Of a DNA stretch of 64,000 bases, positions 29,919-39,049 are shown in pieces (the first letter of the stretch is position 1; every line of letters begins with the position of its first letter). The position numbers and the translations under genes are program-made. Location of the stretch: the NCBI RefSeq assembly GCF_022230885.1, contig NZ_JAKGCT010000001.1, forward strand, positions 294,053 to 358,052, written 5' to 3'. The DNA is from Paenalcaligenes niemegkensis. Its GTDB lineage: Bacteria > Pseudomonadota > Gammaproteobacteria > Burkholderiales > Burkholderiaceae_B. The notes under the pieces are model-generated. The model worked only from the letters and a program-made list of their open reading frames with translations. It was not told the origin of the DNA and made no database searches.

Positions 29919-29956
29919 ACCCCAAAAAACTGGATAAGCATCCATCTTTTTGGGGT
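29919..29956 (-). terminator. Long-stem terminator after the deaminase gene
   Basis: ACCCCAAAAAACTGGAT pairs with ATCCATCTTTTTGGGGT around a 4-base loop (about 16 pairs, small mismatch). On the minus strand it is followed by TTTTTAC. It lies 44 bases beyond the deaminase stop codon. Confidence 0.85.
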
Positions 29957-30000
29957 CACTTCAATATATGGCGGGCTATGCGTGAATCAAGAGGTGGCCA

Positions 30001-30510
30001 CTATTTCCAAAAACCAATATGTGCCTGTGCGGCTTCATCTTGCAAGGCTGGCCCTACAATTTCAACTTCGCGCTGCCCACGGGCCAGTACTTCACGGCAC
30101 GGCAAGGAAAAGGTCGGGTTCTCCGGATGTGCGCCAGTCAGCTCAAGCAATGTGGTCTCTGACAATGCATACACCACCCTTCCTATATTGCACCAGTAAA
30201 CAGCACCTGAACACATGCAGCAAGGCTCGGCACTGGTATACAGCGTACAGCGGGCAAGCTGGTCAGGACTGAGCTTCTTTGCCGCCTTGGCCACGGCTAC
30301 CAATTCGGCGTGCTGGGTGGGATCTCCTTCCGGAGGCATGGAGTTATTGCCAGCGGTACTAATCACCGTACCGTCCTCATCTGCCACAAGCGCTGCAAAA
30401 GGATGACGCCCCCGGGCCTTGGACTCCTCAGATAACTCAATAGCCAAACGCAGCAATTTTCGATCTAACTCGGTTAACGAAATCGTTTCGTCAGTGATTT
30501 CAGTGCTCAT
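30001..30510 (-). CDS. Nucleoside/purine deaminase (CMP/dCMP deaminase fold, guanine deaminase-like)
   Basis: A 169-residue zinc deaminase. The HAE motif is in DPTQHAELVAVAKAA near residue 67, and the PCxxC motif in TSAEPCCMCSGAVYWCNIG near 97. It has the length and fold of guanine deaminase or TadA-like proteins. It is encoded 30 bases after a purine permease and opposite a LysR gene, so a role in purine-base catabolism is more likely than tRNA editing. Exact substrate (guanine, adenine or an analogue) is not fixed by what I can see. Confidence 0.85.
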   Translation of the reverse strand: MSTEITDETISLTELDRKLLRLAIELSEESKARGRHPFAALVADEDGTVISTAGNNSMPPEGDPTQHAELVAVAKAAKKLSPDQLARCTLYTSAEPCCMCSGAVYWCNIGRVVYALSETTLLELTGAHPENPTFSLPCREVLARGQREVEIVGPALQDEAAQAHIGFWK

Positions 30511-30540
30511 ACCTATACCTTTATTTAAATGTAAGTAGCG

Positions 30541-31918
30541 TTAATAAGAAGGCTCTACGTCCGGCTTGTTGTCGATGCTGTCTACCTGGATGGACTCCGA
30601 TGGCAGCCCATTAAGAAGTAGATTCAATACAACCGCAGTAACCGCTGCCAGGAAAATCCCGCTCTCCAGAATTAGCTTTAAAGGCCCCTCGACCTGAGCG
30701 AACAACGATGGAAATGACATCGGCAATACACCAACGCTGACCGATACGGCAACAATAATGCCGTTTTTCGTACCTTCAAACCTGACCCGGCTAAGCTCTT
30801 GAATACCAGCAACCGTGGTCATCCCGAACATCACAATCGCGCAGCCGCCCAGCACAGGGCGTGGAATGGTGGCAATAAGCGCTCCTAGTTTGGGGAATAA
30901 CCCCATCAGGATCATGATCACGCCCGCCGATGCAACAACATACCGGCTACGCACATTCGACATGGCGATTAATCCCGTGTTTTGCGTGAAGGCGTTATAA
31001 GGAAAGCTGTTGAAGACGCCACCGAGCATGGTTGACAGACCATCAGCACGAAACGCATCCCCCAGGGTAGTCTGTGAGGCTGGTTTGCCAGTGATTTTTC
31101 CAATAGCCAATACGTTTCCGGTGGTTTCGGCCATTATCACCAACATGGCCAGCATGATGACAAGCGTTGGCGCCAATGCAAATTTGGGTATACCAAAGGC
31201 AAAGGGAGGGCTGATTTCAAACCAGGCGGCCTCTGATACTCCCGAGAAGTTGGAGTAACCAAAGGCCACCGCCACCACCGTACCCACAATCAGGCCAATC
31301 AAGACCGATAAATTTCCGAGAAAACCTCGAAATTTGGCATAAACAAAAAGCGTGACGATGATGGTAAACAGGCCTAGAGCCAAATTAGGCATAGATCCGA
31401 AATCGCTGGCATCTGGGTTTCCCCGCCTAGCCAAATTGCCGCGGCAGGCATCAATGACACGCCAATAACGGTAATCAAGCTGCCAATGACAACGGGGGAA
31501 AGAGTTTTAAAAGACGGCTAAATAGCGGAGCGACCACTATCGTCAATGCGCCAGCTGCGATAACGCCGCCGAACACATAGCTAAGCCCGTACTGCTGCCC
31601 CACCATGATCATGGGAGCAATAGCAATGAACGAGCACCCTTGAATCAGTGGCAGCCGCGCCCCAAACCGCCAGAACCCAATTGTCTGAATCAGCGTCGCC
31701 ACACCTGAGGTAAGTAAATTAGCATTAATAAGAGTGATCATCTGAGCGGTACTTAGCCCAAGCGCACTTCCCAAAATCAGCGGCACCGCGACAGCTCCCG
31801 CATACATGACCAGTACATGCTGCAAGCCGTAGCTGGCCAGTTGCCGCACAGGCAGAATCTCATCAACTGGGTGTACGCCTGCCGAGCTATAACTGCTCGT
31901 TTCGTTTTGACGTTCCAT
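30541..31918 (-). CDS. NCS2-family purine/xanthine permease, with two frameshifts
   Basis: A nucleobase:cation symporter-2 membrane protein. The start is ATG 31918 (MERQNETSS), with GGAGGAGG six bases upstream. The N-terminal half has LASYGLQHVLVMYAGAVAVPLILGSALGLS and PLIQGCSFIAIAPMIMVG. The C-terminal half has NTGLIAMSNVRSRYVVASAGVIMILMG and PRPVLGGCAIVMFGMTTVAGIQEL. The frame breaks at a five-G run (31494-31498) and a four-C run (31421-31424). Adding one base at each gives FPPVVIGSLITVIGVSLMPAAAIWLGGGNPDA, a normal NCS2 segment. Repaired length is about 459 residues. Probable sequencing undercalls. Confidence 0.88.
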
Positions 31919-31934
31919 CATTAACCTCCTCCGT

Positions 31935-31969
31935 GAAGTGATATAACTTCTTTGAATCGACTTGCGATT
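31935..31969. promoter_or_regulatory. Two inverted repeats in the purine module divergent promoter
   Basis: GAAGT-N6-ACTTC (31935-31950) and AATCG-N5-CGATT (31955-31969) lie side by side between the permease and the LysR gene. Two adjacent dyads at a divergent LysR promoter fit a recognition site plus an activation site. Inferred from position and symmetry. Confidence 0.45.
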
Positions 31970-32046
31970 TATTGAATCATCCAACAGAATCAATACGGAA
32001 TAAAGTTAGGATCCATAGCCAAAACCGATAGATGACAGGAGTCAGA

Positions 32047-32967
32047 ATGTCCCTTCGTTATTCGATAGAACAACTGGAAATGCTCAGCGCCGTCGCTCAA
32101 CGCGGTTCGTTCTCAGCCGCTGCCCGTCATCTGGGAAAAGCACAGTCATCAGTTAGCAGCGCGATTGCCAACCTTGAAATTGACCTGGGCTTTGCCTTAT
32201 TTAGCCGCGAAGCCAAACTCCCCACTCTTACCGAGGCGGGCGCCCAAATTTTAAAATCAGCGGAACTCATTCTTGATCAGTGCCTGGAATTAGAAAGCCA
32301 CGCTCATCGGCTTGCTGCTGTGAGTCAGACCTCAATGACAATCGCCATTGAAATCCCTTACAACGCTGTCATCGAACCATTGAGGTTGTTTTCTGAGAGT
32401 TTTCCGCACATAGACATTACGATACGCACGCCTGACCGGGGGCGCGTAACTGAATTACTGCTCAGCCGTGATGTGGATCTGGCAATTAGCTTTGCTCAGT
32501 CCTCGTATCCACGTCACATACAGTTTAGTCAGCTGGGAAAGCTAATTTTGACGCACGTCGCCCATCGCGAGCATCCACTGGCAGGCAATACCAAGATCAG
32601 CTTCCTGGAGTTAAAAAAGCACAGGCGCCTAACCTTTAGTGCACATAAAAACCAGTTGCCTACGACCGAATACCTTAATGCGAACCAAATCTGGCAGGCA
32701 GAAAGCTATTTGGCTCTATTGGAGTTAGTAAAGGCTAACTTAGGCTGGGCCACCCTTCCACGCCAACTGATTAAACAAGAAATAGACAGCGGTGAATTAA
32801 TAGAGCTTCCTCTGGAAGCTTATCCACATACTGACTGGGTGCTGGGAATTGATTTGCTGTGGGCAAAAGAAGCTCAGATGCAACCCGGTACTCAATGGCT
32901 AAAAGCGCGGTTACTTGAGCACAAGATATTCGAGCTTGATCGAAACAGCAGCCCCACTACCCTCTGA
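32047..32967 (+). CDS. LysR-family transcriptional regulator of the purine module
   Basis: About 306 residues. I start at ATG 32047 (MSLRYSIEQLEML), which has AGGAG five bases upstream; the ATG at 32032 has no such site. The N-terminal winged helix (QLEMLSAVAQRGSFSAAARHLGKAQSSVSSAIANLE) and the effector-binding domain (about 90-300) are intact. Divergent to the permease-deaminase pair, which it probably activates in response to a purine. It converges with envC, overlapping its end by 11 bases. Confidence 0.9.
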   Translation: MSLRYSIEQLEMLSAVAQRGSFSAAARHLGKAQSSVSSAIANLEIDLGFALFSREAKLPTLTEAGAQILKSAELILDQCLELESHAHRLAAVSQTSMTIAIEIPYNAVIEPLRLFSESFPHIDITIRTPDRGRVTELLLSRDVDLAISFAQSSYPRHIQFSQLGKLILTHVAHREHPLAGNTKISFLELKKHRRLTFSAHKNQLPTTEYLNANQIWQAESYLALLELVKANLGWATLPRQLIKQEIDSGELIELPLEAYPHTDWVLGIDLLWAKEAQMQPGTQWLKARLLEHKIFELDRNSSPTTL

Positions 32968-34474
32968 GCCATAGCTGCGGATTGATGGGCTGGCCGTTGT
33001 GACGGATTTCAAAATACAGACCCGGCTCCACTTGTCCGCCGGTAGCGCCCACTCGTGCAATAGCCTCACCTTGAGTAACGACGTCGCCCACCTGCTTGAG
33101 CAGGCTCTGGTTATATCCATAAACAGTAAGATGGCCGCCCCCATGGTCAACAATCACCAGATTGCCGAAGCCTCTTAGCCAACTGGCATACACCACCCTG
33201 CCCGCTGCCACGCTGTTGACCACTGTGCCTTCACTGGCGCGAATAACGATACCCCGCCACTTTCCGCCCTCGGGACGGTCAGCCCCAAATCGGCCTTGCA
33301 CTTCTCCGCGTACAGGCATCGCCAGACCACGTTGCAATCCTTTAAAACCGCCTTCTGGCTCAAGGCGTATGGGCTCTGGCGGAGCGGAGCGAGGTGCAGG
33401 AGGTGCCACTGCAACGGCTTTGGGCGCGGCTGGAGGAGCGTCAGGCGCTTTGGCCGCAGTCGCCGGAGTAGAAGAATCTTCTTCAATGGCAGGAGAATGA
33501 GCAAGAATTTCCAGTCGTCTGGCCTCTGCACGCTGAGCGGCCAGCGCTTTGTCTCGCTCAAGCTGCGTTTGTTGGGCAGCGGCCATTTCAGCCTGCTGTC
33601 GCTGCTGTTCGGCTACACGCCTGGCTTCAGCCACCTGCTGAGCCTCACGCTCACGCCGTGCTATTTCAGCCAGACGGGCTTCCTCGGCGCGCCGCTTGGC
33701 CTCTGCCTGACGGCGGATTTCCGCTTGCCGCGCCAATTCGGCCTGGCGAGCGATCTCGACATCAAGACCGGTAATTAATTGCGATAGACGACTTTCATTG
33801 CTTTCCAGACCTGAAGCTTGGGAACGCTGCTTTTTAAGCTCGTCTTCGACCTCGGCAAGAACCTGGACCCGCTTCGCCTGTTGTTTAAGCAATTCAGCTT
33901 TTTTCTCTTTGGTCTCAGATGCCAGCTGCACGAGCTCGTCCCGACTGGCATTAGCGTCCGCCTGCAAGGCAGCAAGCTTTTCTAAAGAGCGGCGCAAGGC
34001 GCGCACTTTCTCGGCTTGCGCCTTGGATACATAAGACAAATAGCCCAGTTCACGCTGAATTGCCTGAGGGTTGTCGCCGGACAATAATGCCGCCCATGGC
34101 GATAGACCGCTTGAATGAAGGGCCCTCAATTGTTCAGCCAGTTCATGCTGACGCTGTTCGCGCAGCGCATCCTGCTCTTTGATTTGGGCATTGAGTTCGT
34201 TGATGTGCGCCTTTACCCGTGCAGATCGCTGCTCTAATTCGGCTAAACGCCGATCACTAACTGAAATAGCGTTTTCTGACTCTTTGAGCGCAACAGAAGC
34301 ATCGCTACGCGACGCCTCGGTACTCTCGATTTTCTTCTGCAGGCCTTGTATACGTTCACGTAACTCGGCCTGCTGCTGGCGAGCCTGCTGCTGTTTAGAC
34401 TGCAAGGTAATATCAGCACCCCACGAGGTACTGGCAACCAGCGCCAGCATTAAACACAGGCTCGCACGACGCAT
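32957..34474 (-). CDS. envC: EnvC-like murein hydrolase activator (degenerate LytM/M23 domain)
   Basis: About 505 residues from ATG 34474 (MRRASLCLMLALVASTSWG, a signal peptide), one base after the gpmA stop. A long coiled coil (about 25-250) is followed by an R/E/A/Q-rich helix, an A/P-rich linker and a C-terminal M23 domain (about 395-505). The metal ligands are not conserved: KWRGIVI replaces the first His/Asp motif, and PGLYFEIRH stands where HLHFE is expected. As in E. coli EnvC, this implies an amidase activator at the septum rather than an active peptidase. Confidence 0.9.
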   Translation of the reverse strand: MRRASLCLMLALVASTSWGADITLQSKQQQARQQQAELRERIQGLQKKIESTEASRSDASVALKESENAISVSDRRLAELEQRSARVKAHINELNAQIKEQDALREQRQHELAEQLRALHSSGLSPWAALLSGDNPQAIQRELGYLSYVSKAQAEKVRALRRSLEKLAALQADANASRDELVQLASETKEKKAELLKQQAKRVQVLAEVEDELKKQRSQASGLESNESRLSQLITGLDVEIARQAELARQAEIRRQAEAKRRAEEARLAEIARREREAQQVAEARRVAEQQRQQAEMAAAQQTQLERDKALAAQRAEARRLEILAHSPAIEEDSSTPATAAKAPDAPPAAPKAVAVAPPAPRSAPPEPIRLEPEGGFKGLQRGLAMPVRGEVQGRFGADRPEGGKWRGIVIRASEGTVVNSVAAGRVVYASWLRGFGNLVIVDHGGGHLTVYGYNQSLLKQVGDVVTQGEAIARVGATGGQVEPGLYFEIRHNGQPINPQLWLRG

Positions 34475-34475
34475 A

Positions 34476-35225
34476 TTACTGACCCGCTTTAGCTTGCTGC
34501 GCAACGGCTTTCACCTGCGCATCAATTTCTGCCTGGTCACCCAAAAAATAATGGCGAATAGGCTTAAGGTTTTCGTCTAGCTCATAAACAAGCGGCTGCC
34601 CTGTCGGCAGATTAAGATGGACAATATCCTCTTCCGAAATAGAGTCCAAATGCTTGATTAAAGCGCGTAAACTATTACCGTGGGCCGTAACCAACACATT
34701 GCGGCCCGCACGAATCGCCGGAGCGATCGAGTCGTTCCAGAATGGCACCACTCGCTCAACGGTGGTCTCCAGGCATTCGGTAGCAGGTAGCTGTTCGGGC
34801 TTGAGTCGCTGGTAGCGTGGATCAAAGCGTGGATGACGCGGATCGTCTTCAGAAACAGGGTCAGGACCTATTGAATAGGCCCGTCTCCAGGTATGAACCT
34901 GCTCTTCGCCAAACTTTTCTGCTGTTTCGGCTTTATTTAGCCCCTGTAACGCGCCATAATGACGCTCGTTAAGACGCCAACTCATGCCGATGGGTGTGTG
35001 CATAGCGTCCATGGTGTCCAGAACGATCCAAAGCGTACGTATTGCACGCTTTAGAACCGAAGAGAAAGCAATATCGAACTCGTAGCCTTTAGACTTTAAG
35101 AGTTCCCCGGCCTGTCGCGCCTGTTCGCGGCCAACTTCGGTAAGATCAACGTCTGTCCAGCCAGTGAATCGATTTTCTCGGTTCCATTGGCTTTCGCCGT
35201 GACGCATAAGTACGAGTTTATACAT
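34476..35225 (-). CDS. gpmA: 2,3-bisphosphoglycerate-dependent phosphoglycerate mutase
   Basis: A 249-residue glycolytic enzyme interconverting 3- and 2-phosphoglycerate. The phosphohistidine motif [21 protein letters not shown] has its catalytic His at residue 9. [14 protein letters not shown] near 90 and [15 protein letters not shown] near 185 complete the active site. Upstream of and nearly fused to envC, as in many Burkholderiales. Divergent from the rhodanese gene. Confidence 0.97.
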   Translation of the reverse strand: MYKLVLMRHGESQWNRENRFTGWTDVDLTEVGREQARQAGELLKSKGYEFDIAFSSVLKRAIRTLWIVLDTMDAMHTPIGMSWRLNERHYGALQGLNKAETAEKFGEEQVHTWRRAYSIGPDPVSEDDPRHPRFDPRYQRLKPEQLPATECLETTVERVVPFWNDSIAPAIRAGRNVLVTAHGNSLRALIKHLDSISEEDIVHLNLPTGQPLVYELDENLKPIRHYFLGDQAEIDAQVKAVAQQAKAGQ

Positions 35226-35315
35226 GGTAAAAACAGCCTCTAGGTTGAAAATTTTTTGTCCATTTTATAATCAACCGACGTCGCCCACTTACAAAGGCTT
35301 TACTCAGGATTCATC

Positions 35316-35726
35316 GTGGACTTTTTATCTAGTCAAAACAATATTCTTATTCTAGTCGTTGCTGTCGCTTCCGGCATCATGTTGTTGTTGCCAGCCTTTA
35401 CAAAAGGTCGCACAGGCAGGTCGATTCCTACAGACGAAGCTGTTCAGAAAATGAACCAGGACGGCGCCGTACTGATCGATATCCGCTCGGCCGACCAGTT
35501 CAAGGCTGCGCATATTGCCCAGGCACAGAACATCAGCCTCACTGATCTGGAAAGCAAAACAGCAAGTTTCGCCAAAGACAAAGCTATTGTCGTTGTTTGC
35601 GAGCATGGCCGCAATGCTCCCAAAGCCGTGGCCAGTTTGCGTAAACTAGGGTTTGAGCAGGTGTTCAGTCTGGAAGGCGGCCAACAAGGCTGGGTTCAGG
35701 CAGGGCTACCCGTAAAGAAATCGTGA
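35316..35726 (+). CDS. Membrane-anchored rhodanese-like sulfurtransferase
   Basis: A 136-residue protein with a GTG start at 35316. One N-terminal membrane helix (NILILVVAVASGIMLLLPAF) is followed by a rhodanese domain (about 40-135) with the active-site loop VVVCEHGRNAP, Cys near residue 90. It is the first gene of the rhodanese-grxC-secB-gpsA set found in many Proteobacteria (YibN-like). Confidence 0.9.
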   Translation: MDFLSSQNNILILVVAVASGIMLLLPAFTKGRTGRSIPTDEAVQKMNQDGAVLIDIRSADQFKAAHIAQAQNISLTDLESKTASFAKDKAIVVVCEHGRNAPKAVASLRKLGFEQVFSLEGGQQGWVQAGLPVKKS

Positions 35727-35752
35727 CCCTATTCGTTTAAGGTGAAAATTAA

Positions 35753-36010
35753 ATGACTAAAGTTATTATGTACAGCACTACCGTATGCCCATTTTGCACA
35801 CGTGCTGAAATGCTTTTGAAACAGCGTGGCGTTGAAGAAATAGAAAAAATCTTCATTGATCGCGACCCTGCGCAGCGTGACATCATGATGGAACGCACCG
35901 GACGCCGTACCGTGCCACAAATTTACATTGGCGAAAAACACGTAGGCGGTTACGACGACCTGGCCGCACTGGACCGCGAAGGCGGTCTGGTACCGCTGCT
36001 GTCAGCTTAA
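35753..36010 (+). CDS. grxC: Glutaredoxin 3
   Basis: An 85-residue glutathione-dependent disulfide oxidoreductase. The dithiol active site CPFC is at residues 12-15. RRTVPQIYIGEKHVGGYDDL near 50-69 holds the cis-Pro and glutathione-binding GG. The gap to the rhodanese gene is 26 bases, with an AAGGTGAAAA-type ribosome site. Confidence 0.95.
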   Translation: MTKVIMYSTTVCPFCTRAEMLLKQRGVEEIEKIFIDRDPAQRDIMMERTGRRTVPQIYIGEKHVGGYDDLAALDREGGLVPLLSA

Positions 36011-36055
36011 GCTCTTACCCATTTAACCACGCCAATTTACTATCCAGGAGCCCTC

Positions 36056-36565
36056 ATGGCCGAAGAAAATAACCAAAACGCTGGTGCTCAGCAAGACGCC
36101 CAACAGGCTCAGCCTAATTTCAGCTTGCAGCGCACTTACGTTAAAGACCTATCTATAGAAATGCCGCATGCCCCACAAATTTTTCTCGAACAAGAAGCGC
36201 CAGCCGTCGAGGTTGAGTTGAAAGTCAGTGCTCAGCGCCTGGCCGAAAGCGTGTTCGAAACCACAGTAACCTCTACAGTTACCACCCGCATCAACGATAA
36301 GGTCCTGTATTTGGTAGAAGCTACACAAGCCGGCATTTTTGAAGCGTCGAATATTCCTGCCGAACAGCTCGATCCCCTGCTCGGCATTGTGTGTCCAACC
36401 ATGTTGTACCCATACCTGCGCGCCACTATTGCTGACGCCATTACTCGCACGTCGTTGCCGCCCCTGCATTTAACCGAAGTTAATTTCCAGCAGATGTACG
36501 AGCAACGCCTGGCAGAAGCACAAAAAGAAGCCACCGCTGAAGCACAGAATCAGCCTATTCAATAA
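36056..36565 (+). CDS. secB: Protein-export chaperone SecB
   Basis: A 169-residue cytosolic chaperone that keeps preproteins unfolded and delivers them to Sec[23 protein letters not shown] near residue 22 and [37 protein letters not shown] near 110 are diagnostic. Strong AGGAG ribosome site. The stop is three bases before gpsA. Confidence 0.97.
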   Translation: MAEENNQNAGAQQDAQQAQPNFSLQRTYVKDLSIEMPHAPQIFLEQEAPAVEVELKVSAQRLAESVFETTVTSTVTTRINDKVLYLVEATQAGIFEASNIPAEQLDPLLGIVCPTMLYPYLRATIADAITRTSLPPLHLTEVNFQQMYEQRLAEAQKEATAEAQNQPIQ

Positions 36566-36568
36566 CGA

Positions 36569-37621
36569 ATGACTGAACTCGCCCCCGACACTCTCCGGGT
36601 CAGCGTTTTGGGCGCTGGCAGTTACGGGACGGCTCTGGCCTCTCTTTGCAGCGCCCGTGCCTCGACTATGCTTTGGGCTCGTGATCCCGGCGTGGTCGAA
36701 GAAATCAACCATCACCACACACTTGAACGTTACCTGACGGGCATCAGCCTGCCAGCGTCACTGACAGCCACCAACTCTTTACAAGATGCTGTGCAGCATG
36801 CTTGCGGCGCTGATGAGGGGCCTGCCCTGCTCATCCTGGGCGTGCCCATGGCTGCCCTTGCAGAAACCTGCCAGGCGCTCTCTGAACACCTCCCCCTGCA
36901 TCGGCAACATCCGGTCTATGTCGTGCGGGTCTGTAAAGGCTTCGACGCAAAAACGGGTGAACTTCCCAGCCATGTTACCCAGATGCATCTGGCAGCTCGC
37001 CCATGGCTAAGCCACGGTGTCCTGTCAGGGCCGTCTTTTGCCCTTGAAGTTGCTCAAGGTCTGCCCGTTGCCCTGACGGCAGCCAGTCAAAACCCCGCCT
37101 TGCCATCTGCTTGCGTCAGCGCCATGCACGGCACCCAGGCTCGCATTTATGCAAGCGATGACGTTATTGGCGTTGAAGTCGGCGGAGCTTTAAAGAACAT
37201 CATTGCCATTGCCTGCGGCATAGGCGACGGTCTGGGCTTGGGTTCAAATGCACGTGCAGCGCTAATCACACGCGGCCTTTCTGAAATACAACATCTAGGC
37301 ATGGCCCTGGGTGGACAGGCAGAAACCTTTATTGGGCTTAGCGGCTTGGGCGATTTAGTATTAACCGCCACAGGTGATCTTTCTCGTAATCGCCGTGTAG
37401 GCCTGGCGATAGGACAGGGCGAAAGCATCGACAGCATCATGGCCAGTGGCCTGACGGCAGAAGGGGTTCGCTGCGCGAAAGCAGCAAGGGAAATCGCACA
37501 AAGGCATCAGGTTGATGCCCCCATCACCGAAGCTGTCTATCAAGTCTTGCTTGAAGGACTGCATCCCAGACAAGCCGTCAGCGGTTTACTGGCCCGTGAA
37601 TCTCGCTGCGAGCGCACCTGA
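36569..37621 (+). CDS. gpsA: Glycerol-3-phosphate dehydrogenase [NAD(P)+]
   Basis: A 350-residue enzyme making sn-glycerol-3-phosphate for phospholipids. Rossmann motif VLGAGSYGTALASL near residue 13. Catalytic Lys in GVEVGGALKNIIAIACGIGDGL near 212, and NARAALITRGLSEI near 230. It forms the end of the rhodanese-grxC-secB-gpsA unit. Its stop abuts the stop of the convergent MOSC gene with no intervening base. Confidence 0.96.
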   Translation: MTELAPDTLRVSVLGAGSYGTALASLCSARASTMLWARDPGVVEEINHHHTLERYLTGISLPASLTATNSLQDAVQHACGADEGPALLILGVPMAALAETCQALSEHLPLHRQHPVYVVRVCKGFDAKTGELPSHVTQMHLAARPWLSHGVLSGPSFALEVAQGLPVALTAASQNPALPSACVSAMHGTQARIYASDDVIGVEVGGALKNIIAIACGIGDGLGLGSNARAALITRGLSEIQHLGMALGGQAETFIGLSGLGDLVLTATGDLSRNRRVGLAIGQGESIDSIMASGLTAEGVRCAKAAREIAQRHQVDAPITEAVYQVLLEGLHPRQAVSGLLARESRCERT

Positions 37622-38494
37622 TTAAAAGTTGAAGGCCACATCTAAACGTTGGCCGACACGAATAACGCCCTCCGGGCTCACATCACTCAGCCCTGCATTC
37701 ACCCCAAACAACACACCTGCTTCAAATTGACGGGTATCGGACAGTGCGTTCCACGGCTGGTGCCCCACCTCAGCGGTCAGGGGCTCTACATTGGGCAGTA
37801 AACAACGCGTGCAATCTTTGAGCTTTGCAAAGGCGTTGCCCCCGCCCTGAAGAGTTAGCAGGTAGTCCTCTTCGTAAGCGTCGAGGCCGGATAACACGAT
37901 ATTTGGCCGGAAACGTTCCATAGCGATGGGAGCATCCCCCTGCTTCTGAATTTCGGCATTTAACTCGTCAAGCGAAGCTCGATTACAGATCAAGAACGGA
38001 AAGCCGTCTGCGAAGGCAAAAGCTGTTTGATTAAGAAGTTCACTTTCATACTGGCTTTGTTTCTGCCATGCCTCTAGCCAACGCTCTCCGATACGGCGCT
38101 TCGCCTGCGGATGAGTGCGCAATAGGCGGTAAGACTCCCCATCCACACTTAAATAAGTGCTTAACCACGCAGCTACGGCATCGCCTTCGTCATAGCCCAG
38201 AGTCTGGGCTGACCAAACTGTGACTGCAATGGTGGGTGAAACAGCAGCATCCAGGCTAAGCATAAAAGGCGCCATGCCCGGCGCCACTAGATGCAGGTGC
38301 GTCTCGCTGACAGTGGGCGCAACCAGCGCCAGACGTGGCAAAGTGCGCTGAGTCACCATTTGCCCCGAACTGTTCACAATCACCCACTCTCTGTCCCATT
38401 TAAGCCCCCGCGAACTGATCGGGCTACTTTGAAGGGACAAACCCGCACAGGATTTGATGGGGTACACATATAAATCCGTAATTTCAACGTTCAC
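37622..38494 (-). CDS. MOSC-domain protein (YcbX-like)
   Basis: About 290 residues. I start at GTG 38494 (VNVEITDLYVYPIKSCAGLSL), six bases after GGAGG. An N-terminal MOSC beta-barrel (1-115) is followed by a MOSC domain (about 130-285, FPFLICNRASLDELN, MERFRPNIVL, and Cys in KDCTRCLLPNVEP near 235, the putative molybdenum ligand). YcbX-type proteins reduce N-hydroxylated compounds using molybdenum cofactor. Substrate here unknown. Confidence 0.88.
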   Translation of the reverse strand: MNVEITDLYVYPIKSCAGLSLQSSPISSRGLKWDREWVIVNSSGQMVTQRTLPRLALVAPTVSETHLHLVAPGMAPFMLSLDAAVSPTIAVTVWSAQTLGYDEGDAVAAWLSTYLSVDGESYRLLRTHPQAKRRIGERWLEAWQKQSQYESELLNQTAFAFADGFPFLICNRASLDELNAEIQKQGDAPIAMERFRPNIVLSGLDAYEEDYLLTLQGGGNAFAKLKDCTRCLLPNVEPLTAEVGHQPWNALSDTRQFEAGVLFGVNAGLSDVSPEGVIRVGQRLDVAFNF

Positions 38495-38571
38495 TTCACG
38501 CCTCCATGAGTTCAAGACCACAAGGAATGGTATTCCTGTCTCAACCCCACTGAACTGAAAATGTTCTCAAC

Positions 38572-39042
38572 TTATACCGAACCCAGGTAATCGTTTTGAC
38601 GCCATGCCTCGAACACCGTAACCGCTACCGCATTAGATAGATTCAAACTACGCTGATCGGGCATCATGGGCAGACGTATACGCTGTGAGGGCTCGAACAG
38701 CGCCACTTGTTCAGGCTTAAGCCCTGCCGTTTCACAGCCAAACACAAACACATCACCGGCCTTGAATGACGCCTTTCCCAGCCTGGAGCTTCCTTTGGTT
38801 GTCATGGCGAAACATCGCTCGCTGGCCGCCCCTATGACGGCTAAAGCCGTGGGCAAATCATCATGCACCTCTACCCTTGCCCATTCGTGATAATCAAGCC
38901 CGGCCCGTTTGAGCTTGCTGTCTTCAAGTTTAAAGCCCAACGGCTTTACCAAATGCAAATAGGAACCGGTGTTGGCGGCCAGACGTATGACATTTCCGGT
39001 ATTGGGCGGAATTTCTGGAGAGACTAAAACAATGTGAAACAT
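38572..39042 (-). CDS. trmL: tRNA (cytidine(34)-2'-O)-methyltransferase
   Basis: A 156-residue SPOUT-family enzyme that methylates the wobble base of tRNA-Leu. The trefoil-knot segments VFGCETAGLKPEQV near residue 95 and IRLPMMPDQRSLNLSNAVAV near 117 bind SAM. Start MFHIVLVSPEIPPNTGNVIRLAANTG is typical of TrmL. Just downstream of comF on the same strand. Confidence 0.93.
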   Translation of the reverse strand: MFHIVLVSPEIPPNTGNVIRLAANTGSYLHLVKPLGFKLEDSKLKRAGLDYHEWARVEVHDDLPTALAVIGAASERCFAMTTKGSSRLGKASFKAGDVFVFGCETAGLKPEQVALFEPSQRIRLPMMPDQRSLNLSNAVAVTVFEAWRQNDYLGSV

Positions 39043-39049
39043 GAAAAAC

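Noticed and set aside
30001..30510. Reading the deaminase as the tRNA-editing enzyme TadA
   Set aside because: Context with a purine permease and LysR regulator favours a nucleobase deaminase. TadA cannot be strictly excluded without alignment.
33480..34400. Apparent repeats of R/E/A/Q-rich codons in envC
   Set aside because: These encode a coiled coil; the units are not exact and do not form a DNA repeat array.
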